Source of the DNA: Baffinella frigidus
Lineage: Eukaryota > Cryptophyceae > Cryptomonadales > Baffinellaceae
DNA length: 11,142 bases
Direction: 5' to 3'
Assembly: GCA_026770585.1 (NCBI GenBank)
Contig: MU646847.1
Coordinates: 26,425-37,566 of the forward strand
A program made the position numbers and the translations under genes. Every line of letters starts with the position of its first letter. Positions within the stretch are counted from its first letter, which is position 1. This document shows positions 1-5,866 of this stretch, piece after piece. Below the pieces are notes generated by a model. The model did no database searches, was not told the DNA's origin, and saw nothing but the letters and a program-made list of their open reading frames with translations.

Positions 1-116
1 ACCCCAAACCCCACACCCCAAACCCCAAACCCCCAACCCCACACCCGCAACGCAGGGTCGACCTCTCGCCGCAAAGGGTCGAACGTGCCACGCGGCTCTC
101 CCTCGAAGACTAAACA

Positions 117-214
117 CTCAACCCTAAACAATAAACAGTAAACACTCAATACTCAACACTCAACACTCAACACTCAACACTCAACACTCAACACTCAACA
201 CTCAACACTCAATA
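117..214 (+). repeat. CACTCAA heptamer tract
   Basis: Near-perfect tandem CACTCAA (ACTCAAC) heptamers, with a few CCCTAAA and CAGTAAA variants at the left edge. The same tract recurs at about 600-700. It reads as a degenerate version of the C-rich strand of a TTTAGGG telomere repeat. Confidence 0.85.
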
Positions 215-448
215 TTGTAGATTTCGGCTTAGCGCAGAATTCACTTCGGGTCGGGGGATCGAGACAATCGAAAAAATCACGATCATTTTCACGTCCATCT
301 AAGTTTTATGCTATCTTACGCATGGATTTGATGACAAGATCGCGACCCCCACCCGTAAAATACACCTTTTGATTCATTTTCACTTTGTTTCGTTCCCCGA
401 TGTCCCGGCCTGATCTCCCAAAATTCTGCGCTAAGCCGAAATCTACAA
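215..448. mobile_element. 234 base inverted-repeat element (foldback family G)
   Basis: The first 27 bases (215-241, starting TTGTAGATTTCGGCTTAGCG) are the exact reverse complement of the last 27 (422-448). The interior is single-copy, without a long reading frame, so this is a non-autonomous MITE-type element. The second repeat unit carries the unoccupied site: CTCAATACCAAACACTAAG at about 646-664. Deleting 215-450 from the first unit restores that string exactly. This fits a 234 base insertion plus a 2 base TA duplication (TA at 213-214, CA at 449-450 with one substitution). TA duplication is typical of IS630-Tc1-mariner elements. The superfamily is inferred. Confidence 0.85.
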
Positions 449-592
449 CACCAAACACTAAGCACTCAACACTGAACACTCAACACTAAATCCCAAATCC
501 CAAACCCCAACCCGCAACGCAGGGTCGACCTCTCGCCGCAAAGGGTCGAACGTGCCATGCGGCTCTCCCTCGAAGACTAAACACTCAACCCT

Positions 593-720
593 AACAAGGA
601 ACAGTAAACACTCAACACTCAACACTCAACACTCAACACTCAACACTCAATACCAAACACTAAGCACTCAACACTCAACACTCACCACTAAATCCCAAAC
701 CCCACACCCCACACCCCAAA
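593..720 (+). repeat. CACTCAA and CCCCAAA heptamer tract with the empty site
   Basis: A second tract of CACTCAA heptamers passes through CTCAATACCAAACACTAAG (the unoccupied counterpart of the element at 215-448) and ends in ACCCCAA/ACCCCAC heptamers. The open frame across it is a by-product of stop-free heptamers. Confidence 0.8.
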
Positions 721-811
721 CCCAGAGTCGATCTCTCGCCGCAAAGGGTCGAATGTGCCAAATGGGTTTTTTTACTCGAGGATTTCCTCGCGTCAGATGC
801 CTTATGAACCC

Positions 812-953
812 AAAACCCTAAACACTCAACACTAAAACCTAAACACTAAACAGTAGAAAGTCAACCCTTAACACTAAACACAAAAACACTAAACACTAAA
901 CACTAAACACTAGACACTAAACACTAAACACTAAACACTAAACACTAAACACT
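812..953 (+). repeat. CACTAAA heptamer tract
   Basis: Tandem ACACTAA heptamers with a few CCCTAAA and CAGTAGA variants, between the third and fourth copies of the conserved block. One base separates CACTAAA from the telomere-type CCCTAAA. Confidence 0.8.
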
Positions 954-1030
954 CACCTCTAAATCCCAAATCCCAAACCTCACACCCCAAACCCAGGGTC
1001 GACCTCTCGCCGCAAAGGGTCGAGCGTGCC

Positions 1031-1096
1031 ATGCGGCTCTCCCTCGAGGACTTCCTGGCGTCAGACGCGTTCTCAGATGCGGACATCCGGGGGCAG
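1031..1096 (+). CDS. Possible first exon of an unknown two-exon gene
   Basis: I do not recognise this family. From the ATG the frame reads MRLSLEDFLASDAFSDADIR followed by GQ, a plausible acidic peptide with mostly G or C at third positions. It ends at CAG followed by GTCCGA, a possible splice donor. Read through, the frame continues only to a TGA at 1121. Truncated forms of the same peptide occur in the earlier units: MRLSLED then stop at 557-580, and LEDFLASDAL then stop at about 776-805. Another degenerate copy lies at 1294-1355. The donor is in phase 0, as is the acceptor before 1671, so the two pieces could be joined, but such agreement has about a one in three chance of being accidental. 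It may equally be a relic spread with the satellite. Confidence 0.25.
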
Positions 1097-1480
1097 GTCC
1101 GAGCGCCGCCTCACTCGGATTGACCGACTATTCTCAAGTTGACATGCTGGGTGTGCGGTACAAATCCGTCAACTTTCGGGGCAGGTCCGGCCTCTCTTTG
1201 AGATATATATAACGGTTTTATTACCAACGCGTCCGTTTTGTACCAGTGTGCCGTCATGGTCGCGTCCAGTTAGTACCATTCCTTCAGGACAAGCGGCTCT
1301 CCCTCCAGGATTTCCTCTCGTGTCAGACGCGTTCTCGGATGCGGATATCCGGGGATAGGTCCGTCCGCGCGTCCGAGAGATAAAACTTTTTTACTACCCA
1401 CACGTCCTGTTTTGTACCGGTGTTCTTGCATGGTCGCTTCCAGATAGTGCCGGTGCTCTCTCGGGCGTGTCCAGTTGGAA
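1034..1480 (+). repeat. Tandem duplication of a roughly 260 base block
   Basis: The block beginning CGGCTCTCCCTC at 1034 recurs at 1294. Shared landmarks in both copies are TCAGACGCGTTCTC, GATGCGGA-ATCCGGGG, a T/A-rich piece (about 1201-1220 and 1377-1397), GTCC-GTTTTGTACC, ATGGTCGC-TCCAG and TAGT-CC. The second copy carries small insertions that break the reading frame of the first. No gene is supported between 1100 and 1670; under the two-exon model this stretch would be intron. Confidence 0.7.
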
Positions 1481-1670
1481 CCGGTCTTTCAGGCCTGACC
1501 ATTCTCGGTATTTTCAAAGTCAATTCTGAGATTCATTTCCTGGAAACACGCCAAGAGTCAGCAACTGGATCCATTGCCATGCGCAATAATGTTTCATCTG
1601 TACCACGAAAAACTTTTAGCGCGAATGAGTGTGTATGGAATCCTGACGTGTAACCTGGCGTGGCCCGCAG

Positions 1671-1868
1671 ATGCGGAGCCTGACCTCGAAGAAAACCGCG
1701 CGGAGAAAGGCCAAGCGGGACGGGGCGGCGTCCCCCACCCCTGATCCTGAGAGCGCCCTCATCTCGGAAGATCAGACCCCTGATGCTGAAAGCACTCTTG
1801 AGGGGAGCTCCCCTCCTCTGGACGGAGAGGCCTGCCTCGGGACGGATACAGGGGAACCTCGCTCATAA
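1671..1868 (+). CDS. Possible second exon, lysine/arginine-rich then acidic peptide
   Basis: The 65-residue frame begins at ATG directly after GGCCCGCAG, which looks like a 3' splice site. Residues 5-17 (TSKKTARRKAKRD) resemble a basic nuclear-localisation stretch. The rest is acidic and rich in Pro, Ser and Thr, with a self-similar pattern (PDPESALISEDQ / PDAESTLEGS). No known domain is visible. The last part is not independent coding sequence: from 1820 it runs into a 20 base minisatellite, and from 1847 into the left arm of a family A foldback element, whose CTCATAAG supplies the TAA stop. A 62 base part (1715-1776) is duplicated at 2338-2399. The frame may be a real exon truncated by the insertion, or chance. 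The start is uncertain. Confidence 0.25.
   Translation: MRSLTSKKTARRKAKRDGAASPTPDPESALISEDQTPDAESTLEGSSPPLDGEACLGTDTGEPRS
1715..1776 (+). repeat. 62 base direct duplication, copy 1
   Basis: Bases 1715-1776 match 2338-2399 over 62 bases with five differences and no gap. Copy 1 continues into the putative exon at 1671. Copy 2 runs into the inverted-repeat element that begins at 2382, so the duplicated piece includes that element's first 18 bases. Confidence 0.85.
1820..1848 (+). repeat. Start of the 20 base minisatellite, cut by a foldback element
   Basis: The stretch GGACGGAGAGGCCTGCCTCG followed by GGACGGATA is one and a half units of the 20 base repeat found at 1959-2098. The foldback element at 1847 begins exactly at the TA of GGACGGATA. 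Confidence 0.7.
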
Positions 1869-1941
1869 GAAAGCGCAACCCCGCTAGGACCACCATGGGG
1901 CCCTAGGCATAGGCCTACTGTAGGGTCCTAGGGGGGCGCGG
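1847..1941 (-). mobile_element. Foldback element family A, copy 1, right arm deleted
   Basis: The left arm TACAGGGGAACCTCGCTCAT and the centre with GGCCCTAGGCATAGGCCTAC match the complete copies elsewhere. The element then stops after CCTAGGGGGGCGCGG instead of continuing into the right arm. It lies opposite in orientation to the copies at 2730, 4279, 4669 and 10856. The left junction GGACGGA-TA-CAGGGG places it at a TA inside a minisatellite unit. Confidence 0.85.
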
Positions 1942-1958
1942 TAGTCCCATCCCAGAAA

Positions 1959-2098
1959 GGATAGACCCGCCTCGGGACGGATAGGCCCGCCTCGGGACGG
2001 ATGGGCCCGCCTCGGGACGGATGGGCCCGCCTCGGGACGGATGGGCCCGCCTCGGGACGGATGGGCCCGCCTCAAGACGGATAGGCCCGCCCCAGGAG
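1959..2098 (+). repeat. 20 base minisatellite, seven units
   Basis: Seven tandem units of GGATGGGCCCGCCTCGGGAC (A or G at the fifth base) fill exactly 140 bases without an indel. The open frames across it on both strands are products of the repeat. Confidence 0.92.
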
Positions 2099-2337
2099 AC
2101 CCTCCAAGGCGTCTCCTCCTCCTTCTTCTTCTTCTTCTTCAGTACAACTCTCAAGAGGGCCATCCACGTTCTCTCCAGGGAGGCAACCCCGTGAGAGCGG
2201 GGTCCTGGAGACGAGCGATCCCACAGTCTCTGAGCGGGTCCTTTAGGTCCTTTAGGTTTTAATTCCTCCCAACATACGCCAACGACACGCCGTTCCGTAG
2301 AACGGATCTGCAGAGAAAGCATTTTTGCTTTCGGATC
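2099..2337 (+). other. Spacer with pyrimidine tract and CTT microsatellite
   Basis: The first part contains GTCTCCTCCTCCTTC running into CTT repeats and ending TTCAG at 2141, which resembles a strong 3' splice site. Two frames remain open for 16 to 40 codons afterwards, but neither is recognisable, so I call no exon. CGTTCCGTAGAACGG near 2290 and AAAGC-ATTTTT-GCTTT near 2316 are small inverted repeats. Nothing else is visible. Confidence 0.4.
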
Positions 2338-2399
2338 GCGGGACGGGGCGGCGTCTCCCACACCTGATCCTGCTTGCGCCCTCATCTCGGAAGATCAGA
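2338..2399 (+). repeat. 62 base direct duplication, copy 2
   Basis: Gap-free match to 1715-1776 with five differences. Its last 18 bases are also the left end of the element at 2382. Confidence 0.85.
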
Positions 2400-2528
2400 T
2401 CTCTGAATCACTTCACAACTCATGCAGCGACCCCTGCATTCTGTCCCACCTTTTATGCTATGCTGGGCTTTATATTCACGCCTAACATAGCATAAAAGGG
2501 GGACTGGTTCAGTTATCTTCCGAGATTA
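2382..2528. mobile_element. 147 base inverted-repeat element (foldback family F)
   Basis: The left end TCATCTCGGAAGATC and the right end GATCTTCC-like GTTATCTTCCGAGATTA are inverted copies, and TGAATCA / GGTTCAG continue the match further in. Inside lies a 14 base perfect stem (2449-2462 with 2486-2499, CCTTTTATGCTATG) around a 23 base loop. A relative with similar ends and length lies at 10284-10427. No reading frame of note. Confidence 0.65.
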
Positions 2529-2538
2529 GCTCCCGATG

Positions 2539-2698
2539 GGATAGGCCCGCCTCTGGACGGATAGGCCCGATTCGGAATGGATAGGCCCGCCTCTGGACGG
2601 ATGGGCCCGCTTCAGGAATGATAGGCCCGCTTCGGGACGGATAGGCCCGCCTCGGGACGGATAGGCCCGCTTTGGGACAGATTGTCCCGCGCCTCTTT
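2539..2698 (+). repeat. 20 base minisatellite, eight units
   Basis: Eight more units of the GGATAGGCCCGCCTCGGGAC repeat fill exactly 160 bases in perfect 20-base register. They are more diverged than the first array, and the last unit reads AGATTGTCCCGC. Confidence 0.88.
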
Positions 2699-2729
2699 AG
2701 GACCTTTGGGATTGATGGATTCCCAACAT

Positions 2730-2851
2730 TACAGGGGTGGCTCGCTCACAAGAAAGCGCCCCCCCCTAGGAAACTACAGTAGGCCTATGCCTAGGGCCCT
2801 ATGGTGGTCCTAGGGTGGGTTGCGTTTTCTCATGGGCGAGGTACCCCTGTA
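2730..2851 (+). mobile_element. Foldback element family A, copy 2
   Basis: Complete 122 base copy from TACAGGGG to CCCCTGTA. The arms of about 45 bases are imperfect inverted repeats, and the asymmetric centre ACAGTAGGCCTATGCCTAGG gives the orientation. The right junction reads CCCCTG-TA-GGCCCGCC, so it abuts the 20 base minisatellite at the TA of GGATAGGCCCG. Confidence 0.92.
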
Positions 2852-2889
2852 GGCCCGCCTTGGGATGGATAGGCCCGCCTCAGGATAGA
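2850..2889 (+). repeat. 20 base minisatellite, two units
   Basis: Two units, TAGGCCCGCCTTGGGATGGA and TAGGCCCGCCTCAGGATAGA, continue directly from the right end of the foldback element. Confidence 0.85.
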
Positions 2890-3303
2890 TCGCCGACGTC
2901 GTGGGTGTTCAACTGGCGCGCCGACGGCTGGGGGATGGGCGAGTTCTCGTCAGAGACGCGCGACTTCTGAGTGGGGATGACAGGGGCATGCACCCTACAG
3001 TGCAGCGAAGATCCCGACGACTCGCACTTCATCGGGTACAAGATCAAGGGGGTGGACAAGTGCTTTTCGCACGTGACGTTCTTTATCCTCGACAAGCACG
3101 ACAAGATTCTCCGCGAAGTCCTCGCAATTGGTACCGCCACAGAGCCTCGGGAACAGGACTTTAAGGATCATCTCATCAAAGGCAGAAAGTTCACGCCAAC
3201 GCCGGAGGAGAAGGCGCAGTCGGTGCGCGCGGACGGGAGCATCAGGCTGCGCGCGGTCGTGCGCCTCTTCATGGACGGTGCGCCTCGACACTGCGCGGCG
3301 TAG
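2884..3303 (+). pseudogene. Protein-like segment interrupted by TGA, unknown family
   Basis: This is the most convincing coding sequence on the + strand, but I do not recognise it. One frame reads SPTSWVFNWRADGWGMGEF and on to RDF (2890-2967), meets TGA at 2968, then continues in the same frame with CSEDPDDSHFIGYKIKGVDK (from 3001) and CFSHVTFFILDKHDKILREV. It passes through TPTPEEKAQ and ends with RADGSIRLRAVVRLFMDG before TAG at 3301. Third positions are nearly all G or C across both halves, and there are many aromatic and charged residues. CTCAG at 2879-2883 may be a splice acceptor, and GGTGCGCC at 3275 a donor, so this may be one exon. A 30 base GT...CTACAG piece (2971-3000) keeps the frame but does not remove the TGA. 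The ending hints weakly at a MATH/TRAF-like strand, which I would not rely on. It may be a pseudogene, or two exon pieces. Confidence 0.45.
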
Positions 3304-3471
3304 GCTTGGAGGAGGAGGTGGGGCGGGAGTGCAGGACCTGACTGAGAAGGGGCTGGGAGCGCGGGTGGCCCCTAGGGTCGTCCTGGGGTAGGGGATGAGC
3401 AAGAGAGGGCGGGCACCGAAAGCAGGGAGAATGCGACGGCGTTGGGTAGTGAGTGACGTGATGGCCATAAG
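3304..3471. other. Purine-rich spacer, no gene seen
   Basis: Rich in GGAGG and GGGG on the + strand, with one CCCCTAGGG motif. If the upstream segment is an exon, this could be intron. Nothing further is supported. Confidence 0.3.
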
Positions 3472-3684
3472 TTCATAGTTCACAACGCCTTCGCGAAGCA
3501 ATAATGGCTCCAAGCCCTGGTACAAACTTTGTACCAAACATTGGACAAGACCCTAAAATACCCTGAATGGACATTTAAACGACTTCACGATTTGAACGAC
3601 TTCGTGTCCATGGTCTTGTCCCATACAAAATTTGTACGGGGCTTGGAGCCATTATTGCTTCGCGAAAGCGTCGGAATCTATGAA
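3472..3684. mobile_element. 213 base long-armed foldback element (family D)
   Basis: Bases 3472-3552 pair with 3612-3684. Both ends start TTCATAG, and the longest shared block includes TTCGCGAAGCAATAATGGCT followed by CCAAGCCC. Further in, ATGGACA (3567) faces TGTCCAT (3605), so most of the element can fold back. The left arm contains its own palindrome TGGTACAAA-C-TTTGTACCA. The loop has two copies of AACGACTTC. No target duplication is clear and no other copy lies in the window. The 87-residue frame across it is accidental. Confidence 0.85.
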
Positions 3685-3942
3685 AGTAGGGGTGAAGCTG
3701 CGTGCGCGGGTGCCGGGGAGGGACTCGAGGGGGATGCAGTCTCGTTCGTAGCGTGCGTTCTCGCAACAAGACCGCTCGTAGTGTGGGCCTAGGCTGGTAG
3801 ACACAGGCTTACAATTGGCTGCTACATGTACTTGGGGTGTGGGACAGAAATGAGTGCAATAAGGACAACGACGGAGGCGGTGTCAAGCTGACTAGACCGG
3901 ACTGCCTTTTGCATCTTTGCCTCTGCTCTTGTCTTCCCGTGT
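3685..3942. other. Spacer, no gene seen
   Basis: No repeat, long frame with coding character, or structural RNA was recognised here. Confidence 0.3.
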
Positions 3943-4001
3943 TAGACAGGGGGATCTCGATACAAGAAAACGACTCCCCCACTAAGAGCCTACAGGATCT
4001 A
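3943..4001 (-). mobile_element. Degenerate left half of a family A element
   Basis: GACAGGGGGATCTCGATACA followed by AGAAAACGACTCCCCCACTA aligns with the family A left arm (ACAGGGG-ACCTCGCTCATAAGAAACCGCCCCCC-CTAGG), and AGCCTACAGGATCTA aligns with the start of its centre. It ends at TA (4000-4001), where a family B piece begins. The strand is uncertain. Confidence 0.5.
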
Positions 4002-4115
4002 CTCGAGAATAAGGACATACACGTCCCTAGGGTGCTCCTAGGCTCCTAGAAACGGGTCTCACGGGGTTGCTCAAATAAGGACAGGCACCGCCCTAGGGTC
4101 CTACGGCAGCCCTGT
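4000..4115. mobile_element. Rearranged family B foldback pieces
   Basis: Bases 4000-4049 (TACTCGAGAATAAGGACATA and on) match the left part of the complete family B element at 4787-4898. Bases 4057-4114 (CACGGGGTTGCTCAAATAAG and on to CCTAGGGTCCTACGG) match the reverse complement of its right part. The two lie head to head rather than forming one clean copy. Confidence 0.6.
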
Positions 4116-4278
4116 TTTTTAAGAAATCAGCAATTTGAGGGTAACCCTTGTATCGCTCGAGACCCGCAATCACAAGCTGGAAAGCCACCTCAAGTGCGCC
4201 CTGATTCTGTGTTTGGGTGATTCAATGCTTGAGACAGAAAGGATCTAGAGAGGAGATCTTCCATTGATCGAGGTCGTG
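4116..4278. other. Spacer, no gene seen
   Basis: A short T-run (4112-4117) followed by single-copy sequence; no supported feature. Confidence 0.3.
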
Positions 4279-4400
4279 TACAGGGATACCTCGCTCAAAA
4301 GAAACCGCCTCATCCTAGGACCCTACAGAAGGCCTGAGCCTAGGGCCCTATGGTGGTCCTAGGGGAGGGGGTGGTTTCTTATGAGCGAGGTACCCCTGTA
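4279..4400 (+). mobile_element. Foldback element family A, copy 3
   Basis: Complete 122 base copy, TACAGGGATACCTCGCTCAA to TATGAGCGAGGTACCCCTGTA. The right arm encodes ATGAGCGAGGTACCCCTGTA, which creates an apparent MSEVPLY start for a downstream frame. Confidence 0.93.
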
Positions 4401-4545
4401 CCATGCAGGTTGTATCAATTCCTCCCACAGTATAGTTGTGCGAACATACGAGGGTTTATCGACTGTAAGTGAACACCCTCCCCCAAGTCCCTACAGTCCC
4501 ATAGGACGATACCTAGGGGCCTGTTGTGGTCCGAAGAGTGTACTC

Positions 4546-4602
4546 AGACACAGCCTCGGTGGGGGTGCATACATGGCGGCCGTGCTGGCAGTAACGTCTC
4601 TC
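4546..4602 (+). repeat. Inverted duplicate block, copy 1
   Basis: The run CAGACACAGCCTCGGTGGGG and on through GTGCATACATGGCGGCCGTG, ending GTCTCTCT, recurs on the other strand at about 5804-5858. Both copies can be read as QTQPRWGCI-GGR-GS, but the conservation is at the base level and need not mean coding. Confidence 0.75.
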
Positions 4603-4629
4603 TATTAACCCTCGGCAGGCCACGGCCCT

Positions 4630-4668
4630 GTCACGTCCCAATCACGTCCCGAATCACGTCCCAAAGCG
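4630..4668 (+). repeat. ATCACGTCCC minisatellite, cluster 1
   Basis: Three units of about 12 bases, ATCACGTCCCAA or ATCACGTCCCGA, ending AAAGCG immediately before the family A element at 4669. Confidence 0.8.
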
Positions 4669-4788
4669 TACACGGGTACCTCGCTCATGAGAAACTGCCA
4701 GCCCCTAGGACCCTACAGTAGGCCTATGCCTAAGGCCCTATGGTGGTCCTAGGGGCGGGGGCGCTTTTATCAGCGAGGTATCCATGTA
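4669..4788 (+). mobile_element. Foldback element family A, copy 4
   Basis: 120 base copy from TACACGGGTACCTCGCTCAT to GGTATCCATGTA, with small changes in both termini and the right arm. Its final TA (4787-4788) is also the first TA of the family B element that follows. Confidence 0.9.
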
Positions 4789-4898
4789 CTCGTGAATAAG
4801 AACACGCACTGTCCCTAGGGCGGCCCTAGGATCCTAGGAAGAGGCCTACCGTAGGACCCTAGGCCGGTGTGTATCCTTGATTTCCAGCAACCCCTGTA
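4787..4898 (+). mobile_element. 112 base foldback element family B
   Basis: The left part TACTCGTGAATAAGAACACG is an imperfect inverted match to the right part CCGGTGTGTATCCTTGATTT, which ends in CAGCAACCCCTGTA. Both flank a CCTAGG-rich core (CCCTAGGATCCTAGG, GGCCTACCGTAGG). The right terminus CCCCTGTA is the same as in family A, and the core resembles the family A centre, but the arms differ. Confidence 0.7.
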
Positions 4899-4996
4899 CG
4901 TGTGTTCACTCGTATATTCCTCACAAGAATGGTGCACCTGACGCACGCACGCGAGGCGAATCACACCTTTTGGTTTGCTTCGCAAAAAAGTACGAA

Positions 4997-5060
4997 ATCA
5001 CGCCTCTTCGACTAGGCACGTCCCTATCACGTCCCAAATCACGTCCCGGAGCGCGTAGGA
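4997..5060 (+). repeat. 64 base direct duplication and ATCACGTCCC cluster 2
   Basis: AATCACGCCTCTTCGACTAG and on through three ATCACGTCCC units to GCGCGT matches 5206-5269 with a few differences. A family A element begins at the TA at 5056. Confidence 0.8.
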
Positions 5061-5175
5061 GCACCTCGCTCATAAGAAACCACCCCCCTCCCTAGAACCA
5101 CCATAGGGCCCTGGACATAGTCCTACCGTAGGGTCCTGGGAGGCGGCGGTTTCTTATGAGCGAGGTACCCCTGTA
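5056..5175 (-). mobile_element. Foldback element family A, copy 5
   Basis: 120 base copy in the opposite orientation (centre ACCATAGGGCCCTGGACATA). The left terminus is diverged (TAGGAGCACC), the right perfect (GAGCGAGGTACCCCTGTA). It sits directly after a CACGTCCC-GGAGCGCG unit and before ATCACGTCCC. Confidence 0.9.
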
Positions 5176-5269
5176 ATCACGTCCCTAGCACGTCCCGAAG
5201 CACAAAATCACGCCTGTTCGGCTAGTCACGTCCGTATCACGTCCCTCATCACGTCCCGAAGCGCGTGCG
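5176..5269 (+). repeat. ATCACGTCCC minisatellite, cluster 3
   Basis: About five CACGTCC units, the second part of which (5206-5269) is the duplicate of 4997-5060. Confidence 0.8.
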
Positions 5270-5306
5270 AAGCGTCGCGATCGGGCAGCGTTCCGTGGAG
5301 ACCTGA

Positions 5307-5486
5307 CGGTTAAGGGTTAAGGGTTTAGGGTTTAGGGTTTGGCGTTTGGGGTTTTGGGTTTTGGGTTTGGTGTTTAGGGTTTGGTGTTTGGGGGTTCGGG
5401 TGTGGGGTTGAGGGCTTAGGGTTTAGGGTGTAGTGTTCAGGGTCTAGGGCTTAGGGTTTAGGGTTTAGGGCTTAGGGTTCAGGGTG
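5307..5486 (+). repeat. Degenerate TTTAGGG-type telomere-like tract
   Basis: TTTAGGG, TTTGGGG, GTTTGGT, CTTAGGG and TTCAGGG heptamers are mixed, with the G-rich strand on +. This is an interstitial telomere-like tract, not a terminal one. Confidence 0.85.
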
Positions 5487-5866
5487 TACCCACACGGGCG
5501 CTTCGGCCCAGCTTTCCGCTCGCGTCCGCGCGCGTGCCGCAACCTGCCGTCACCGGAACTCCAGTCACGTCCAAGGGTCTGAGGCAAGAGGAAACCCCGA
5601 ACGCGAACAAACAGAGAGAGACCTGTGTCAGTTACTTGGTAGAGTTCGGGGGGGTGCATACCCGAGGGATTGAGAGGCCGTGCTTTTGCGGGTCGATCGG
5701 GGAGGTTTCTGCAACCAGCGTTCCTGCCACGCGTTTGGAGAGTAGAGGTCAAGGCGTAGGGCTTAGGGTTCACTTTCTCCGTTTGCAGTCGCAGAGAGAG
5801 ACTTTTACGACTACCGACACGGCCGCCTTGTATGCACCCCCACCGAGGCTGCGTCTGTGCAGGACC
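5487..5866. other. Intergenic stretch with inverted duplicate block
   Basis: GC-rich, with two copies of AGAGAGAC and a second GGGGGGTGCATAC motif at about 5653. The right part (about 5804-5858) is the reverse complement of the block at 4546-4602. Frames of 124-150 codons on both strands overlap each other and run into the neighbouring repeats, so I call no gene. Confidence 0.4.

Larger units (their letters stand above)
1..1060 (+). repeat. Four tandem copies of a 200-270 base subtelomere-like unit
   Basis: A conserved block (GGGTCGACCTCTCGCCGCAA followed by AGGGTCGAACGTGCCATGCG and CTCTCCCTCGA) occurs with its AGGGTCG at 54, 521, 724 and 995. Each copy is preceded by AACCCC/AAATCCC-rich heptamers and copies 1-3 are followed by CACTCAA or CACTAAA heptamers. 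Spacings are 467, 203 and 271 bases. Subtracting the 236 base insertion in the first unit brings the first spacing to 231, in line with the others. The units look like degenerate subtelomeric satellite DNA; no function is visible. The fourth copy runs on into a non-heptamer sequence at 1050-1290. Confidence 0.85.

Noticed and set aside
552-821. 89-codon frame STLNTQHSTLN
   Set aside because: Translation of CACTCAA heptamers; the start is the ATG of the conserved satellite block.
1884-2385. Minus-strand frames with PSRGGPIRPEAG repeats
   Set aside because: Translation of the 20 base minisatellite, with poly-lysine/glutamate from the CTT microsatellite.
2995-3537. 180-codon minus-strand frame
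   Set aside because: Antisense to the more convincing plus-strand segment and running into a foldback arm. Open antisense frames are common where third positions are GC-rich.
3529-3792. 87-codon plus-strand frame MYQTLDKTLKYPEW
   Set aside because: Starts inside the left arm and crosses the right arm of the 213 base foldback element; no independent coding sign.
4381-4608. 75-codon frame beginning MSEVPLY
   Set aside because: The start lies in the right arm of a family A element, and the rest is the inverted duplicate block.
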